The translations under genes were made by a program, and so were the position numbers. 36,187 nucleotides of DNA from Streptomyces sp. 8K308. GTDB taxonomy: Bacteria > Actinomycetota > Actinomycetes > Streptomycetales > Streptomycetaceae. The notes beneath the pieces were generated by a model. The model did not search any database and was not told where the DNA came from. It saw only the letters and a program-made list of their open reading frames with translations. Shown here piece after piece: positions 34,161-36,187 of the stretch; position 1 is the first letter of the stretch, and the number at the start of each line of letters is the position of its first letter. The stretch spans positions 1-36,187 of the forward strand of contig NZ_SMKC01000036.1 of NCBI RefSeq assembly GCF_004348315.1. Reading direction: 5' to 3'.

Positions 34161-35411
34161 TCAGCCGGCCGCCCGGGCGGCGATGTCGGTGCGGTGGTGC
34201 GAGCCGGCGAGCCGGATCCGGCCGACGGCGCGGTACGCCAGCTCCCTGGCGGCCGCCAGGTCGGGCCCGGTGGCGGTGACGGACAGCACCCGGCCGCCGG
34301 CGCTGACGATCCGGCCGGCGTCGTCCCTGCGGGTGCCGGCGTGCAGCACGTAGGCGTCGGGCGCGTCGGTGGCGGCCACCTCGTCGAGCCCCTCGATCGG
34401 GTCGCCGGAGCGCGGCGCCTCCGGGTAGCCCTCGGCCGCCACCACCACGGTGACGGCCGCGCCCTCGCTCCAGCGCAGCGGCGGGAAGCCGGCGAGCTCG
34501 CCGGTGGCGGCGGCCAGCAGCAGCGCGGCCAGCGGGGTACGGAGCCTGGCCAGCACCACCTGGGTCTCCGGGTCGCCGAACCTGGCGTTGAACTCCACGA
34601 CCCGCACCCCGCGCGAGGTCAGCGCGAGCCCCGCGTACAGCAGGCCGACAAACGGCGTACCGCGGCGCCGCAGCTCGTCCACGGTGGGCTGGAGGACGGT
34701 GGCGAGCACCTCGTCGACGAGGTCGGGCTCGGCCCAGGGCAGGGGCGAGTAGGCGCCCATGCCACCGGTGTTGGGGCCCTGGTCGCCGTCGTGGGCGCGC
34801 TTGAAGTCCTGCGCGGGCTGGAGCGGGACGACCGTCTCGCCGTCGGTGACGGCGAACAGGGACACCTCGGGGCCGTCCAGGTACTCCTCGATGACGACGC
34901 GCTCGCAGGACGCCGCATGCTCCCTGGCGCGGGCCAGGTCCTCGGTGACGACGACGCCCTTGCCCGCGGCGAGGCCGTCGTCCTTGACGACGTAGGGCGG
35001 GCCGAACGCGTCGAGCGCCTTGGCGGCCTCGTCGGCGGTGAGGCAGACGTACGACCTGGCGGTCGGCACGCCGGCGGCTGCCATGATCTCCTTGGCGAAC
35101 GCCTTGCTGCCCTCCAGGCGTGCCGCCTCGGCCGAGGGGCCGAAGACGGGGACGCCGGCGGCCCGCACGGCGTCCGCGACGCCCGCCACGAGCGGGGCCT
35201 CGGGACCGACGACGACCAGCTCGGCGCCGAGCCGGCCGGCGAGCGCGGCCACGGCCGCGCCGTCCAGCGCGTCGACCGGGTGGGTGGTGGCCACCTCCGC
35301 GATGCCGGCGTTGCCGGGCGCGCAGTGCAGCTCGGTAACGGCCGGGTCGCGGGAGAGAGCGTGGCACAGGGCGTGTTCGCGGGCGCCGCCGCCGATGACA
35401 AGGATCCTCAC
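34161..35411 (-). CDS. purD: Phosphoribosylamine--glycine ligase
   Basis: ATP-grasp enzyme making GAR from phosphoribosylamine and glycine, step 2 of purine synthesis. 416 residues. The N-terminal Rossmann-like domain starts [19 protein letters not shown], then [27 protein letters not shown], the ATP-binding [39 protein letters not shown], and the metal-binding [14 protein letters not shown]. The GTG start at 35411 is fixed by the conserved N-terminus. It is transcribed leftwards behind a roughly 680-bp gene-free region. Confidence 0.97.
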   Translation of the reverse strand: MRILVIGGGAREHALCHALSRDPAVTELHCAPGNAGIAEVATTHPVDALDGAAVAALAGRLGAELVVVGPEAPLVAGVADAVRAAGVPVFGPSAEAARLEGSKAFAKEIMAAAGVPTARSYVCLTADEAAKALDAFGPPYVVKDDGLAAGKGVVVTEDLARAREHAASCERVVIEEYLDGPEVSLFAVTDGETVVPLQPAQDFKRAHDGDQGPNTGGMGAYSPLPWAEPDLVDEVLATVLQPTVDELRRRGTPFVGLLYAGLALTSRGVRVVEFNARFGDPETQVVLARLRTPLAALLLAAATGELAGFPPLRWSEGAAVTVVVAAEGYPEAPRSGDPIEGLDEVAATDAPDAYVLHAGTRRDDAGRIVSAGGRVLSVTATGPDLAAARELAYRAVGRIRLAGSHHRTDIAARAAG

Positions 35412-35977
35412 GCCAGGCAGCCTAACGGCGCGGGCGCCGTGCCCCGACTTTCACCCTTTCGAGTGACACCTGCTCCTGGCGGAGCGAACGCCTCGAAGGG
35501 ACCTCGGCCACGGCCGGCCCTTCCCCGACGGCCGCGACACCGTGTGCGGCCCGCGGCGGAGCGGCCCGCGGCGGAGCGGCCCGCGGCGGAGCGGCCCGCG
35601 GCGGAGCGGCCCGCGGCGGAGCGGCCCGCGGCGGAGCGGCCCGCGGCGGAGCCCCGGGAACGCCGCCGGAGGTGGCGGCCGAGCCCGCCGCAGGCGGGAC
35701 AGGCGCCCCGTGCTTGGCCGGGCACGGCCGGGGCGCCGCCGGGCGGGACGAGCAGCGGGCCCCACCTCTCCGCCCGCCACAGGACTGGGTCGACGAATCA
35801 CCCGCGACGTCCATCTGCCCCGGGCGGAGACCGGAGCCCAGCTCACGGTCGCCCCCCACCAGGGCGAGGCGACGACCGGGCCGGTCCGGGCCGCCCGGTC
35901 ACACCACCGGCGACCGGGGCGGAGCCCCGGGCGGGCGGCGACCGCCCACGTGGTCGGCCGCGCACGGCCACGTGCGA
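35412..35977. other. Gene-free GC-rich region with repeats, upstream of purD
   Basis: Frames stay open in several phases, but the translations are almost entirely P, R, A and G, as expected of non-coding 75%+ GC DNA. It holds the 15-bp tandem array (listed separately) and a second copy of GCGGAGCCCCGGG (35646-35658 and 35919-35931), which suggests a REP-like dispersed sequence. The purD promoter should lie in the first 100 bp; no clear -35/-10 pair was found. Confidence 0.5.
35546..35650. repeat. Seven perfect 15-bp tandem repeats
   Basis: GCGGCCCGCGGCGGA repeated seven times without a mismatch (105 bp), then a diverged half unit. Each unit contains the palindrome CCGCGG. The period is a multiple of three, so every frame reads a 5-residue repeat, but no credible gene covers it. 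Perfect identity implies recent slippage or active homogenisation. Confidence 0.9.
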
Positions 35978-36094
35978 CTAGGCGTGCTGTCCGGTCGATC
36001 TTTTCGGATCAGGCCGCGGCGTCGGACGCGGTGCTCCCCCAGACTTCGTCTGGGGGAGTCAAGGCCTCGGAAAGATCGGCCGGACAGGGCCTAG
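35978..36094. mobile_element. 117-bp nested palindrome, MITE-like
   Basis: Arms at 35987-36007 and 36067-36087 pair over 21 positions (three G-T). CTAG lies just outside each end (35978-35981 and 36091-36094). Inside is a perfect 11-bp hairpin (36034-36044 with 36048-36058). CTAG would fit the 4-bp target duplication of IS701-family elements. There is no coding capacity. The right CTAG supplies the stop codon of the gene at the right edge. Alternatively it is simply a large terminator for that gene. Confidence 0.45.
36034..36058. terminator. Inner hairpin of the nested palindrome
   Basis: CTCCCCCAGAC, TTC and GTCTGGGGGAG form a perfect 11-bp stem. Similar CTCCCCCAG...CTGGGGGAG palindromes are, from memory, common between actinobacterial genes. 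It lies 33 bp beyond the stop of the partial right-edge gene and could terminate it. Confidence 0.5.
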
Positions 36095-36187
36095 CTGAAG
36101 ACGATCATGGCGCCCTGGGCGAGGCTGCGGGTGGCGGCGGTGTGGAGGGAGAGCCAGACGTGGCGTTCGCGTGCGAAGGGGTGGTCG
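36091..36187 (-). CDS. C-terminal fragment of an unidentified gene (cut by the window edge)
   Basis: The last 31 codons before a TAG stop are readable: DHPFARERHVWLSLHTAATR followed by SLAQGAMIVFS. Codon third positions are almost all G or C and the frame is clean to the edge, so it looks genuinely coding. I do not recognise the family from this tail. Its stop codon lies in the right-hand CTAG of the nested palindrome. Confidence 0.6.
   Translation of the reverse strand, partial: DHPFARERHVWLSLHTAATRSLAQGAMIVFS

Noticed and set aside
35546..35650. CRISPR array
   Set aside because: The repeats are only 15 bp and directly abut with no spacers, and no cas genes are present.
35463..35981. A gene encoding PAAER pentapeptide repeats
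   Set aside because: Its only start is a GTG without a ribosome-binding site, and the rest of the frame is P/R/G-rich without codon bias distinct from other frames.

Overview
The window is high-GC actinobacterial chromosome. A near-textbook BldC, an Lsr2-family nucleoid protein, a DUF3073 protein, a mycothiol-type MDMPI/sterol-carrier protein, frequent GTG starts and many apparently leaderless promoters all point there. The order bldC - hypothetical - leucine/valine dehydrogenase - DUF3073 - purM - purF ... purL - purQ - purS - lsr2 ... purC ... purD resembles, from memory, the core arrangement of Streptomyces and relatives. A Streptosporangiales host is my guess, not proven.

Layout. (1) 1-8.5 kb is core: bldC, a conserved hypothetical, a branched-chain amino acid dehydrogenase, DUF3073, purM and purF, an MDMPI/SCP-like protein, a YbhB/PEBP protein and a basic helix-turn-helix protein. 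(2) 8.5-20.7 kb is accessory and looks like a stack of small regulator-effector modules: an MFS exporter divergent from an F420-reductase-like protein; an XRE-cupin regulator divergent from a CPHC thioredoxin-reductase-like flavoprotein coupled to an MFS exporter; an NmrA-like reductase; a MerR/GyrI regulator overlapping a BtrH-type acyltransferase and followed by an SDR; a VapBC-type toxin-antitoxin pair; a methyltransferase; and a GlxA-type AraC regulator divergent from an epimerase-like protein. (3) 20.7-25.1 kb holds purSQL (minus) and lsr2 (plus), flanked by two identical, inverted tRNA-Gly(UCC) genes, then a canonical tRNA-Gly(GCC). (4) 25.2-35.4 kb holds a NarL/DesR-type two-component pair, a CrtI-like FAD oxidoreductase, a LuxR-type regulator, purC, a dimethylformamidase-beta-like protein, a membrane protein that looks like an M48 peptidase without its zinc motif, and purD. 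(5) The right edge has seven perfect 15-bp repeats, a 117-bp nested palindrome resembling a MITE, and the last 31 codons of an unidentified gene.

How the genes work together. Seven de novo purine genes (purF, purD, purS/Q/L, purM, purC) cover the steps from PRPP to SAICAR except PurN and PurK/PurE. purSQL is a tight operon whose predicted -10 is overlapped by a perfect 16-bp palindrome, and it ends in a strong terminator.

The most interesting observation is in the RNA genes. The twin tRNA-Gly(UCC) genes depart from the canonical tRNA elbow (A at position 18, G at 55) and have a badly mismatched T-stem, where EF-Tu normally binds. The neighbouring tRNA-Gly(GCC) is fully canonical. This recalls the non-proteinogenic glycyl-tRNAs of staphylococci and suggests a tRNA kept for a job outside the ribosome. 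The second most interesting is the leaderless MerR-BtrH-SDR operon, a possible stand-alone inducible acyl-transfer or detoxification module.
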